Shown here piece after piece: positions 21,720-31,542 of a DNA stretch of 64,000 nucleotides. Origin of the DNA: Agapetus fuscipes (taxonomy: Eukaryota; Arthropoda; Insecta; Trichoptera; Glossosomatidae). A program made the translations under genes and the position numbers. The stretch's first letter is position 1. The number at the start of each line of letters is the position of its first letter. The DNA lies in assembly GCA_951799405.1 (NCBI GenBank), contig OX637332.1, positions 8,375,001 to 8,439,000 on the forward strand, read 5' to 3'. The notes under the pieces were generated by a model that saw nothing but the letters and a program-made list of their open reading frames with translations, searched no databases and had not been told where the DNA came from.

Positions 21720-23400
21720 ATGTCATGGTTTTTACACGGTTATCTTACAATACTAAAGATTGCCTATCAACCAGGCGCCACTAGCTGTTAGACACTTTAA
21801 AAGCACAAAATTTAATGGAATAACAATTTTCTATTTATGGGAAAGTTTGGTTGGCTTTTTAGAAATTATATGACGTGTTTTTTATAAGATGGTATTACCG
21901 TTTTTTCATAACATAGTAGGTACTTATTAACTATAAAGAACTCGCATACCTATCACATTTTTTCAAGAAAATTTCTTACAAGATCTTTATTTTTAATATC
22001 TTAAATAAATACGTTCTCTAAGTTATCCAAGTAGCTATATCACATGTTGATAGAACGTAGTTAGGCAAATATTTTGTTTTTAAGTTTAAGAAATTTAAAA
22101 AATACATATTTAAAAAAATACCCGTTATGTCTCATTACGATAAATTTATGGTTAAAAGATTGCGCATCAAAATACCTAAGTCTTTAAAAGTAATCTTTAA
22201 AAAATAAAAAAAAGATATCAGCTGACCGTTGTTATTACTTTACCAGTATAATATAACTGACAAAACAGCTGTTTATATTATAGTTGTATAAAATACCGTT
22301 GATGGTAGATACCTTTTAAAAATAAAAACAAAAACTGATTGTGATGAAAATAAAACTAATGAATAGATCCTAACTTTTTAATTTATTAATCCTAATCTAA
22401 GTTTTCCGTTTACTGACGGCCTAATTATTATTTAAACTTTACACTCATTTGAAATACGAAGTCTACATATTTACATATTTTATACCCGCATGTAGTATTT
22501 ATTGTAAATACATTGAAGTAGAGTTTGTCAGTTACATTTACATGTCACTAAATATATAATATTATTTTGTAAACGTTAACTTTCTGGAATTAGATAACTA
22601 TGAGAACAATCTTCTGTAAACAAGGCTGATATTTGACTAAAAATAATAAAAAGGTACATACGATTTACTAGTTCAAAATATGATTTATGAATTTGTGTAC
22701 AAATATTCTTAGAAAGAAATTGAAATCCGTGTATTTGAATAGAAAACAATGAAAAATATTGATCAAAAAAAATCTTGCCCATGAAAAATGGACAATGGTC
22801 ACACAAACTTGTTAAAGGAAACGAATTAACGATTAAAAATGATACTGCTTAATAAAAAAATACCACAACAGCTTTTATAAAAGCCAAAGCAAACCGTTTT
22901 TCACTTACAGTACAAAAGAATAACATCACTTGATAAAAAAAAACAGTGCCTGGTATATAAACGCCTAGAAACGACTAGCACTGCAATATATTCAGAAAAA
23001 CATGTTTTTCTGATTTAACTGAAAGTGATAAAAGGAAATAATCACTAGATTTATCATTAAAACAGTAAGGACTCTAAGTAGGTAGATTTTTAAGTTGATA
23101 GGTTCACGTGAAATTTAATTATTGATCGTATTCAATGACCACTAGGTTCAAAAACAAAAGAAAAACGTTAGTTTAAGAAAATCAAGAGAATTTCATAAAC
23201 AAGCTCTATTATTTATCAAAACTAAAAGTGAATCACTCAGTGAACCACAAAAAAGTACAATAAGTTATATAAGTAGTTGGTTCACGGTGAAAATAAAATC
23301 TTTATGCACATCCTACTCAACGATCACTCGGTGCAATAACAATAAAACATAATCACCACTAAGTATGATAACAACAACAATAACAATGCAAGATAATCAC
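21720..23400. other. No recognised gene; possible first intron of a minus-strand gene
   Basis: AT-rich sequence without coding frames. Several short TCACT/CACCACT-rich direct echoes occur at 23220-23400. If the 23401-23491 exon is real, this stretch is downstream intron. Confidence 0.4.
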
Positions 23401-23491
23401 CAGCGAAGAGCATGGAAAAGTTGGTGAAGGTCCCGGAACGACTCAAATAGTCGGCCGAGCTCTTGATATCCAGCATTTCTGCTGACACCAT
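23401..23491 (-). CDS. Candidate first coding exon, unrecognised protein
   Basis: On the minus strand, GAAGTCCATGG (a good initiation context) opens a frame reading MVSAEMLDIKSSADYLSRSG, then TFTNFSMLFA. It ends at GCTG|GTGATT, a plausible donor with the GT at 23399-23400, in phase 1. Upstream, at 23690-23770, are two CCAAT boxes and a GC box in promoter-like order. The N-terminal segment is 30 residues with balanced composition and no recognised domain. Next exons would lie below 23.4 kb and were not identified. Confidence 0.4.
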
Positions 23492-23689
23492 GGACTTCAC
23501 CCTGCGCTCTGGTTCATCTCACTCAAAAATCACTCAAAGTATCACCACTCAATCACCCAAAGCGATAACACAAAAATGCGTGCCCGGATTTCATACGTCC
23601 ATCACAGTAAAGAGGCGATTTATGAACGAATCTAACCTGTCGAAGGCTGGATGCGATTTTGCACCCCTATCTGGGGGGCCGTGGGAGGT

Positions 23690-23830
23690 GTGGCTAGGCT
23701 TTCGTTCAGCCAATCAGAGGGCGGGGCATGTCGGGCGACGGCCAATGGGAGAGCTGAACCGCTTGAGAAGACAGACTTTAGCGTTTACTGCTTTGAAGTT
23801 TACATACAGCCAGAGCTACGGCCGGTTTTC
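23690..23830 (-). promoter_or_regulatory. CCAAT/GC-box promoter-like cluster
   Basis: The plus strand reads AGCCAATCAGAGGGCGGGGC and, about 30 bp on, GGCCAATGGG. That is two NF-Y-type CCAAT motifs bracketing an Sp1-type GC box, about 200-280 bp upstream of the minus-strand ATG at 23491. Motif identities are established knowledge; use as a promoter is inferred from spacing and from the adjoining exon candidate. Confidence 0.4.
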
Positions 23831-24154
23831 AATAGAGCAGAGATAGGGATGCAACCGCAGCGAAAACTTATAAAAATCTCTTATAAGAATTATAAGTAGA
23901 TTTACTTAAATAAAAAGAACTTTAAAATTAAAAAGCTTGGAAAAAAGTATCTATAAATTGTATTCAGAAATTACAAAAAATCAAGTGAACAAATAACTCG
24001 TTTTTTGTATTTTTTAAAACATTTATGGAGCTCATGTTTGTTTCAGGAAAAATTCTTGTTTTTTTAGGTTAGATTTCCTACGAAAGCACTCCTACAGCAC
24101 GAAAAAAACACATTTAATTGCATATACTATAATTGCAATATAAATTCTAATAAA

Positions 24155-24495
24155 GATTAATGTAAATCTAAATCTAAGCTGCAAAGATATACATCATTTA
24201 AGATTTATATTAAACGCATACCCACAAACAGACACGTATACATTTTAAAGAATGAAAAACGGATTTTACTGACCGTGCAAAAGAGAATAACGATTTTCTC
24301 TACGTTTCGTCGGAGTCATATCCGACGTCCTCAGGAGACATGTGTCCTCTACATGTTCGTGGTTCCACCTTGTAGAGGACACATGAGGACGTCGGATATG
24401 ACTCCGACGAAACGTAGAGAAAATCGTTCTTCTCTTTTGCACGGTCAGTAAAATCCGTTTTTTCATTCTTTAAGACACGTATACGTTCGCGAATT
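24155..24495 (-). mobile_element. R-tail fragment interrupted by hairpin element
   Basis: TAAATCTAAATCTAAGCTGC and CCCACAAACAGACACGTATA represent the 3' half of an R-tail. They resume after the insert as GACACGTATACGTTCGCG. Confidence 0.75.
24245..24473. mobile_element. Long-arm hairpin MITE with ~10-bp target duplication
   Basis: The arms of about 100 bp start TTAAAGAATGAAAAACGG and end with its inverse. They share ACTGACCGTGCAAAAGAG and ACGTTTCGTCGGAGTCATAT, around a loop of about 19 nt. GACACGTATA precedes and follows the element and is single in other R-tails. Long inverted arms plus a 9-11-bp duplication suggest a Mutator-like non-autonomous element. There are four extra bases between the left duplication and the arm. 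Confidence 0.75.
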
Positions 24496-24659
24496 AATGA
24501 ATTATAAAAAATATTGATTAAGATTGTTTTGAAAAGTTTGTTGTCAGCTATTTTATCCACTCAGCCACTTCGTACATTTTTTGACGCATGAAAATTTCTC
24601 TGGATATTGTTGCTTGTAAATCCGGCACGGTACAGACATAATGCTTATCTTGACGCAAG

Positions 24660-24960
24660 AGAAAAATAAACATCGTTAGCACACCCCGCGCCCACCCACC
24701 CTCACCCTGTCCTCCCTCCCGCCCCCCCTGCAGGCTCTACGTCTAGATAATACCTCTCGAACAATGAGCTCGCCCGAGGTGTACATGGGCGTTATGTGCC
24801 ACGCTTATCAAGAGGAGCTTTGTAAGTTATAACGCTCTTCCCCCCCTCCACCCTCCGCCGTGATTTACGTCTAATCTATTATGTTATTTACACCTTTTTA
24901 TAGACGCACATAGCGCCCTTCACGGCGTCACTCAATGTATACTACACTTGAACCAGGAGC
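24660..24960. other. C-rich/GC-rich segment
   Basis: CCCTCCCGCCCCCCCTGCAG and related runs occur, with no exon structure supported. It may be regulatory or low-complexity. Confidence 0.3.
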
Positions 24961-24999
24961 GTGCATCCCATACAGGCAGATGCGCCCAATAAAATTAAA

Positions 25000-25304
25000 A
25001 TTAAAAAAATAAATTAGGCTGATTTATTTGGTGAGCGCTGTTTTTGTGTGTATCACACCTCAAAAGCCCTCTGCGAGCTTGGTCGTCGCTGTAGAAAGCG
25101 CCAATTCTCAAGCAAGACCCAGTTGTTGTAAGGCTGGATGGACCTTTTGATGACCGGTCTTTGGTAAAGGTTTATGAATTTTTCATCCCAGCGAAGAGCA
25201 AATTTGAAAATATACATGGTATATTTTCTGTGCTCCGCCGGGATTTGAACCCACAACCTTCCAGTTACGAGTCCGAAGTGCTACCACCTGGACTACGGAC
25301 CGGT
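25000..25304 (-). mobile_element. SINE T1, monomer
   Basis: The full minus-strand T1 runs from CGGTCCGTAGTCCAGGTGG (at 25304) through GGTTCAAATCCCGGCGGAGC to AACAGCGCTCACCAAATAAA. It is very similar to the 17.9-kb copy. Confidence 0.9.
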
Positions 25305-25477
25305 CTCAATAGGTAGGCAATATAATATGGTAAAATAACCATTTAAGCTTGATATTCAGATTTAAAATTCAAAATGAAGATCGATTGGAGCCATCGTTAG
25401 CATTTCAGGCATTTCAAATGAGTTGTATTAAAGGAATGGGAGAAAATATTTATTCTTATATTTTTTAAAACTATATT

Positions 25478-25612
25478 TGTGAAGAGGAATGCAGTTCGTT
25501 TTTTTGCCTGGCCAGTTGTATTCATACGAAAGCAGAAGCTTGTGTGTACGCAATGGCATCTGTTGAACCAGGGTCGAAGTTATGGTCAAATGGGCCATAT
25601 GTGATTCGAACC
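25478..25612 (-). mobile_element. SINE T3, head replaced by MITE M
   Basis: TTTGTGAAGAGGAATGCAGT, CTGGCCAGTTGTATTCATAC and TTGAACCAGGGTCGAAGTTA match T3. The match stops at GATTCGAACCAAAA, where element M begins. Confidence 0.75.
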
Positions 25613-25838
25613 AAAATTTTAGTCATCAGTTGAGCCCACGCTTTTACAAACTAATGATGCCTGGGCTGAAAGTCTCATCTCCACGCTTATTCTTACCTAC
25701 CGAATTTTGGTAATATTTTTATGAAGATTGATCAGCTGTTCACTTGCGGCCAACTTGGCTTGACAGGTCTTCAAATGCATCATTAGTTTGTCAAAGCGTG
25801 GGCTCAACGGGGGACTAAAATATCTAAGAATAGCACCG
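25613..25838. repeat. Palindromic MITE family M
   Basis: The outer arms TTGAGCCCACGCTTTTACAA and TTTGTCAAAGCGTGGGCTCA are inverted copies, as are the inner ACTAATGATGC and GCATCATTAGT. The core AATCAGCTGTTCACTTGCGG is as in other M copies (GATCAGCTG here). It ends AAGAATAGCACCG. Confidence 0.85.
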
Positions 25839-26608
25839 AAAGAGTATGCATCCTTGTTTAGACCAATATCAAGAAACTAAAATTATATTTTCAATTCATT
25901 TTACGGAATTATGCTGTAACTAAAATTTGACTTTAAATAGAGTTAATTTTGCTCCAGAATTCTATATTCTATTCCTTTTCAATGTAAAATTCGATAGTAC
26001 TTTTATGTAAATATAAAAAAAGATCACCATTTTTTGTGTCACATTTCAAGCACCCTCTTCATTACGAATGAGACACTTTAAAAAGGTGCGCTTTTAGTGA
26101 TCATTTAAAAGTGCAAACAGATTATGGATTACTCACTCTGAATGGTAGTTTCTTAAACTCTATCGATCAAGCGATCCGGAATACACGGTCTTCAAAATCA
26201 GTGTGAATTTGAGTTAAATTATTTAAGTATTAACTTGACAGCGGCGCCACGCTCACGAGAAAATAAACTTACCTTTTCCATTACTCATGTAAAATAAAAC
26301 AGTTTTTTTTTTATATTCTGCAGTATTGGTCGGTTGTAAATGATAATATTTGAATGAATATACAAAATTACTACAACTAGAAGGCTCTCATACACAAGAA
26401 TATTGGTATTTCTTTCCAACTTCCATTATTACTTTTTCATTCAAGGTGAGTTTGATTGGTTGGCACGGTATTGGGTTATTAGTAAAAATTACAAAGTGAG
26501 CTCTGAGAGTGAGCGCACACTCGGCAACAAGCGGTGACCACCAGTCGCCGACCAGAGTTGCTATCGATAATGTTTATTATCTTCGGGCTATTATAGCATA
26601 GAAAATAA

Positions 26609-26803
26609 ATCTACTGGGTATACAGAAGAGGTGTCGAAAGGCCAAAGCTGAAACGGAGTGATGATTTGGAGAAGGAATCGCGAACTCTGTTTGATTTATT
26701 GGCGTCGAGATGTGATGAAGAGGGGAAGGTGAAGGCAACTCCTCGAGGAGGAAAAGGCACACTGGGTTGTGGCGCTAATGATAACGATGACAATGCATTA
26801 TGA
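26609..26803 (+). pseudogene. Protein-like open segment without a start codon
   Basis: The frame reads IYWVYRRGVERPKLKRSDDL, then EKESRTLFDLLASRCDEEG, then a Gly/Asn/Asp-rich end and a stop. The charged helical composition looks protein-like and suggests a decayed exon of a gene or transposon. No family is assigned. The minus-strand frames here are probably shadows. Confidence 0.3.
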
Positions 26804-27720
26804 TACAGATGAAATTTGACGATATGTAAGGATTTTTTTGTTGTTCTAACACTGCAGTGAACAGTTTTTTTTAACTTTATCCCGATTCACTTTTCCTCAA
26901 TCGTATAATATACGAAATACAAATATCATGCTGATACAACTTTTTTATAATCTAATCTTTTCTAACTATTTTAGACATTTTATACTCAATTCATTTTCTG
27001 TTTAAACAAATATCGAAAAGAGAATAAGATGAACGATTAAAATAATACATGAAAAAAAAAGACTTTCAATAAATAGGCATGAAAATATGATTGGCAATGT
27101 ACCTTAAAACGTAGAATGAAGAGATGTTCATTGAGTCGTATAGACTGAAAAATCAAAGGCCGCAATCTAGGACTTTTGACAATTGTAAGATAAATATTTG
27201 GAAACATAGGTCCGTCCGAAAAAATCCAGGATTGCCGTTTTGGATTCTGTGTGATTCATTTAAAGGAAGGTCACATAACCTGTGCATTTTTATACCTCGT
27301 CACAGAATGACTTAACCAAACAAGAACTTCATTTCTACCATCAACAAAGCTTAAACTATTCAGGGTTAATCACAACACGTTTGGCCGTAGCCGATCGCTG
27401 GATCATCGTTTATTTTGTATGAAAAATTCACGTTAGGTTGCGGTTAAGCCATTGGTTTGCTGCGTGTGAATAACACAGAATAACGTTTTTTTTTTATCCC
27501 TAGTACACTTACAATTTTCTAGCTACTGCAGTAACAATCGCGTCCACTTTCAGCACTCTGGTCTGCGCCAGCACACGCGGTTCTAGACTGAGTCGTTTAC
27601 AAGTTACATTTCCTCTCTCTGCTTACTTCTACCGGCATACTTTCAACATGTTCATTACTTTTTCACAGACCCGACACGCGATCCGCCGTGTGGCTGCATA
27701 CTTTTGTTGGTTCTATGTTA
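26804..27720. other. No recognised gene
   Basis: AT-rich. A 63-codon plus-strand frame at 27124-27315 has an ATG but no recognised motif. I do not call it. Confidence 0.4.
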
Positions 27721-28534
27721 GAACGACACAATGACAAAACGACACATGACATAACGACACACGACAGAACAACACAGTGAAAAAACGACACAGTGACAGA
27801 ACGACACATAAACAGACAACACGTGACATAACATCATTAAAAAGTAGTTCTGTCATATGATGTTTATTCCTGTGCCGTTTATGGTATGTTCTGTTTTCGT
27901 TATGATATAGTTTGTCCTGTGATGTTTTGTCCTTGTGTTTTTTTAATTATGTATTTATTTTAAATACATTTTTTTCTGAAATCTATTTCATTGTTGAACT
28001 ATATTTTTGTAACGTCATACCTCACCAAAAAGAGACTAAGCTCTTGTGTGTGGTGAGGGGAGGTGTGGTGTGTATTATGTTTTGTCATAATGATTTATCT
28101 TCTGTGTTGTTTTGTCATAGTGATGTTTTATCATGTGATGTTCTGTCATGTGATGTTCTGTCATGTGTTGTTCTGTGATGTGTCGTTTTGTCACTGTGTC
28201 GTTCTGTCATTTGTCATTCTGTCATGTGTCGTTTTGTCGTTACGTCATTTGTCGTTCTGTCATGTGTCGTACTGTCACTGTGTTGTTCTGTCATGTGTCG
28301 TATGTCATGTGTCGTTTTGTCATGTGTCGTCCTGTCACTGTATAGTTCTGTCATGTGTCGTTATGTCACTGAGTCGTCCTGTCACTGTGTAGTTCTGTCA
28401 TGTGTCATTCTGTGATGTGTCGTTTTGTAACTGTGTCGTTCTGCCATGTGCCGTTTTGTCACTGAGTCAATCTGTCATGTGTCATTTTGTCACTGTGTCG
28501 TTTTGTCATGTATTGTTTTGTCACTGTGCCGTTT
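27721..28534. mobile_element. Foldback element F1, copy 1
   Basis: The left end GAACGACACAATGAC and the right end (inverted AAACGGCACAGTGAC) are inverted repeats, with TA on both outer sides. The left arm (27721-27836) is tandem 15-16-bp units such as AACGACACATGACAT. The right arm (about 28085-28534) is the same unit inverted (GTTCTGTCATGTGTC, GTTTTGTCACTGTGTC), in about 28 copies. The AT-rich middle has no transposase. The frames over the arms are repeat artefacts. Confidence 0.8.
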
Positions 28535-28795
28535 TAGCCTGTCACCACTTTTGTTTTCAACCATTCCCCGCTATTGAATATTTGTGATTCAAAATAAAAG
28601 AAACCCGTTGCGGGTGGCGTGGCATTTGTAAGCTGCACTCGTTCGTCGGAAGAATAATATTATCGACCATTAAAAACGCAACAGAAATGTTCGTGGTGTT
28701 TTCTTATAAATGGAGACACCTATGAGTTTGAAATTCTTCGAGAAACATTTTCTTGAAGAAATTTTGAAAAATTAAAAACAAATCAACTAAGAATC

Positions 28796-29035
28796 TATAA
28801 TCTATGTTGCAAATATATATTTCCATTTAACTATGGCTCATATTTGATGGATGCTCACAAGCAGGCACATTCAAGTTCGTGCTTACACGTGCTGCATGTG
28901 TACATACAGAATAAACCAAACCTCACATGAAAATAAACTTTGCAACTTTTGCCGCCTTTCCCAGAAACCTGGGCGGCATTGGCAAAAGTGAACCAAGTTT
29001 TTGCAGCATTAGGGTCAGCCTCCTACCACCCTAAT
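28796..29035 (-). mobile_element. R-tail repeat, diverged
   Basis: ATCTATAATCTATGTTGCAA tail, GATGGATGCTCACAAGCAGG core and GGTCAGCCTCCTACCACC head. It faces the next copy head to head, 27 bp apart. Confidence 0.75.
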
Positions 29036-29061
29036 TGTCAAGTTTAATTAATTTAAATTAA

Positions 29062-29331
29062 AATTCCTTGACTGATAGGTTGGTATGAGGTTGACCACCC
29101 ATACTGTACAAAATGGTTCACTTTGCCAATGTCACCCCTGTTTCAGGGAAGGTCGGCAAGAGTTGCAGGGCTTATGTTCATTTGAGATTGGGTTTTTTAT
29201 ATTGTAGGTCCACATGCGGCATGTGTGAGCGTGAAATTATGCGTGTCTGCTTGTGGGAAAGCATTTAATATGAATCTTACATGGTACATATCTTTGCAGC
29301 TTAGATTTAGATTTAGATTTTGATTTAGATC
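29062..29331 (+). mobile_element. R-tail repeat, near full-length
   Basis: From ATTCCTTGACTGATAGGTTG to GCAGCTTAGATTTAGATTT. A good full-length example of the TTTAGA-tail subfamily. Confidence 0.9.
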
Positions 29332-29490
29332 AAAGACACTTACAATTATCGAAAGTGAACTTAAACTTTGTTTAATTAATTCATAGCAGGTTTATTGTTT
29401 ACGTGCGGACACAGTTTTATAAAAAGATAACAATGCAGTTACATATAGACTATAGACTGAATTTGTATAATTCTTTTCTCGTTCGCTTCA

Positions 29491-29662
29491 GGATTGGAAG
29501 TCTCATCACCACGGTAATTATTACCTACCGAATACCGGTAATATTTGTATGAAGAATAATCAGTTGTTCACTTGCGGACATCTTGGATTGACAGGTCTTC
29601 ATACAAATATTACCGATATTCGGTATGTAAGAATTACCGTGGTAATGAGACTTCTAGCACTG
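29491..29662. repeat. Palindromic MITE family M, inner core
   Basis: CACGGTAATTATTACCTACC with its inverted mate GTAAGAATTACCGTG, and CATACAAATATTACCG with CGGTAATATTTGTATG, surround GTTCACTTGCGGACATCTTG. Confidence 0.85.
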
Positions 29663-29767
29663 AATTGTTATTGAAAAATATGAAAGTCGCGTACTGTGTT
29701 CGATAAAAGTTACAATGTGAAACGTAAAAGAAAATATATACTGTAACTGTAACTTGGCGCCATTCCA

Positions 29768-29935
29768 CTAGGGGTGGCCAGAGCCTCTGCAGAGCTGCTT
29801 CCATTTTTTCCTATTCTGACATACCTCTTTCAATTCATTAATATCCATCACCTTTTTCATACATTTTCTTTTTTTACGCTCATTTTGTATATCCCATTCT
29901 TTCACAATCTCCTCTGAGTATAGATACATATTATA
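29768..29935 (-). pseudogene. RTE reverse-transcriptase C-terminal remnant, different subfamily
   Basis: On the minus strand, EEIVKEWDIQNERKKRKCMK, then KVMDINELKEVCQNRKKWKQ, aligns with the intact element's SEIANEWNIQSHNKRRACMK end but is clearly diverged. It has no R-tail. Confidence 0.8.
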
Positions 29936-30795
29936 CTTCTTGGTATCTAGGTGTGTATATGCCCTATTCTGTCCGCAGTACATATTGTTATGACGCTCTA
30001 GGCTCGGATTACACATCGACATCGTTATCTACCCCAGAGATATTTATATTCTGACAGGAAGTTGGAACAGGGGCGGTGGGGTGGCGGGGAGGGGGGTTGA
30101 TGGCTGCCAAAGTTATGGACGAGTGTTGGTATGAAAAAATACATCCTACGAATCCATACAAATAAAAACGAATTTCACGACTCGATACATTGGTGTAAAG
30201 AACTGTGTGGAATAATCGACATATGACCCATAGGCATACAATACTAAGGTAGGAATGTAGGATATATAGAAAAAAATAGCTTTTTCTATAATTTGATTCA
30301 TTTACGCATCTTCATCAATAGACAGTGAAGAAGAAGAAGTGTAAAAGTCAAACCATACATCTTTGGAAAAAAATCAAAAAATCTATCTATGACATTATTG
30401 AGTGAAAGAAGTGTAAATTACGTGAATTGAATAGTTTTATCGGAATATATGGAGGTACCTACATGACAGTACGAAGTATTGTGAACATTTCTTGGTTTTG
30501 TTTGGCACCTGAGAAGTGAGCAGATAAGGATTAAATCAAGATATTTGTTTGAAATGGTGGAAAGGTCCTTGAAATTATGCGCATATTTAATATTGGGTCA
30601 CTATTATATCACAAACAATCACAAAGTATAGTGATGTGAAGATGGACTGATAAATTTGGTATTTGCCGTTTAATGCTGAGAACGGCAACCTGCTTCCCCA
30701 AATGTAGGGAAATTATAATGTGAATTTATTGATATTGATATGTTCATGATTATGTGATTGACGTTTATTATGTGCTATACTCAGAGTGAACTGAT
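29936..30795. other. No recognised gene; upstream region of the LDLa exon
   Basis: Holds a G-rich run at about 30068-30098 (GGGGCGGTGGGGTGGCGGGG) with G-quadruplex potential. The rest is AT-rich non-coding sequence. Confidence 0.4.
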
Positions 30796-30798
30796 AAA

Positions 30799-30831
30799 TA
30801 TAAAACTTTCCTCTTCATGCAGTATAATTAC
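30799..30831 (+). promoter_or_regulatory. TATA-like box and overlapping 3' splice acceptor candidate
   Basis: TATAAA at 30799-30804 lies about 30 bp before AGTATAATTAC, and TTCCTCTTCATGCAG is a good acceptor ending at 30830. Sequence alone does not show whether the LDLa exon is a first exon driven by this TATA box or a later exon spliced here. Confidence 0.35.
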
Positions 30832-30992
30832 AACTGAACTCTGGCAACTTCTAAAAAAATGCAGGCATTGAAGTCAATAATTCATACTAGATATCGGCGT
30901 ACGCGTTCCAAATCCAAATAAAATTCAAGCTGTGTATTCTACTCCAAACAAAAATTCAAGTGTGAACAGTGAATTGTAGCGGGATTCTCGAC

Positions 30993-31412
30993 ATGTATTC
31001 CAACGAGAGGCAGTCTGCCCTCGCATTGATTTTTGGATGTAAAATGTGGTTTGTGTTTTCGTTCTGTGCACTGTTTACTGGGACTTGTTACGTGATTGCT
31101 GGCGCTGGACACATATCTGACACCACCGGCTGCTCCGCCCGTCAGTTCCAGTGCGCCAACGGGCGCTGCATTCCCTGCACCTGGGTGTGTGACAAGGACG
31201 ACGACTGCGACGACCACTCTGATGAGAGCCCCAAGGAGTGCCAAGCTACAGGAGGCTGGGTGTTGCACGGCAAGAGGGCCCAGCGTAGAGACGCGGGCAT
31301 GGGCGAGGACAGCCTGCCAGGAGCTACTCCGGCAAGGAGCTTGCCGACTCCCCCCCGATATTTGCCCGATTTATTTTATATTTATAATTTAATAATTTTT
31401 TTAATACCTTAA
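30993..31412 (+). CDS. LDL-receptor class A domain protein, N-terminal coding exon
   Basis: The ATG at 30993 follows an in-frame stop at 30963. Residues 18-37 ([18 protein letters not shown] region) form a hydrophobic signal sequence; a second in-frame ATG at 31044 would give a more standard signal peptide. Residues 47-83 form one complete LDLa module ([27 protein letters not shown], final Cys) with six canonical Cys spaced 6-4-6-5-10 and the Asp/Glu calcium site. An extra Cys occupies the second loop (CIPCTW). LDLa modules bind ligands outside the cell in LDLR, VLDLR, LRP and lipophorin-receptor proteins. The frame stops at 31412. The multi-module architecture usual for the family would need splicing, but only a weak donor (CTGG|GTGTTG, GT at 31260) is seen. 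Receptor identity is not assigned. Confidence 0.75.
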   Translation: MYSNERQSALALIFGCKMWFVFSFCALFTGTCYVIAGAGHISDTTGCSARQFQCANGRCIPCTWVCDKDDDCDDHSDESPKECQATGGWVLHGKRAQRRDAGMGEDSLPGATPARSLPTPPRYLPDLFYIYNLIIFLIP

Positions 31413-31542
31413 CGATTATGATAATGATTTGATTGTTTTAAATATTTGACATTTTTATTTTGACATTTTTATGTACTTACACTTTATATAATAATTGTTA
31501 TTATTTAATATAATTAGTTTATTTTTGTAATTAATAAACCCC

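Noticed and set aside
28063..28587. Cys-rich open frames of 60-109 codons
   Set aside because: They are translations of the GTCATGTGTC tandem arm in several frames; the periodicity explains them.
30993..31412. Naming the LDLa exon as a specific lipophorin or vitellogenin receptor
   Set aside because: A single LDLa module cannot distinguish among many receptor families.
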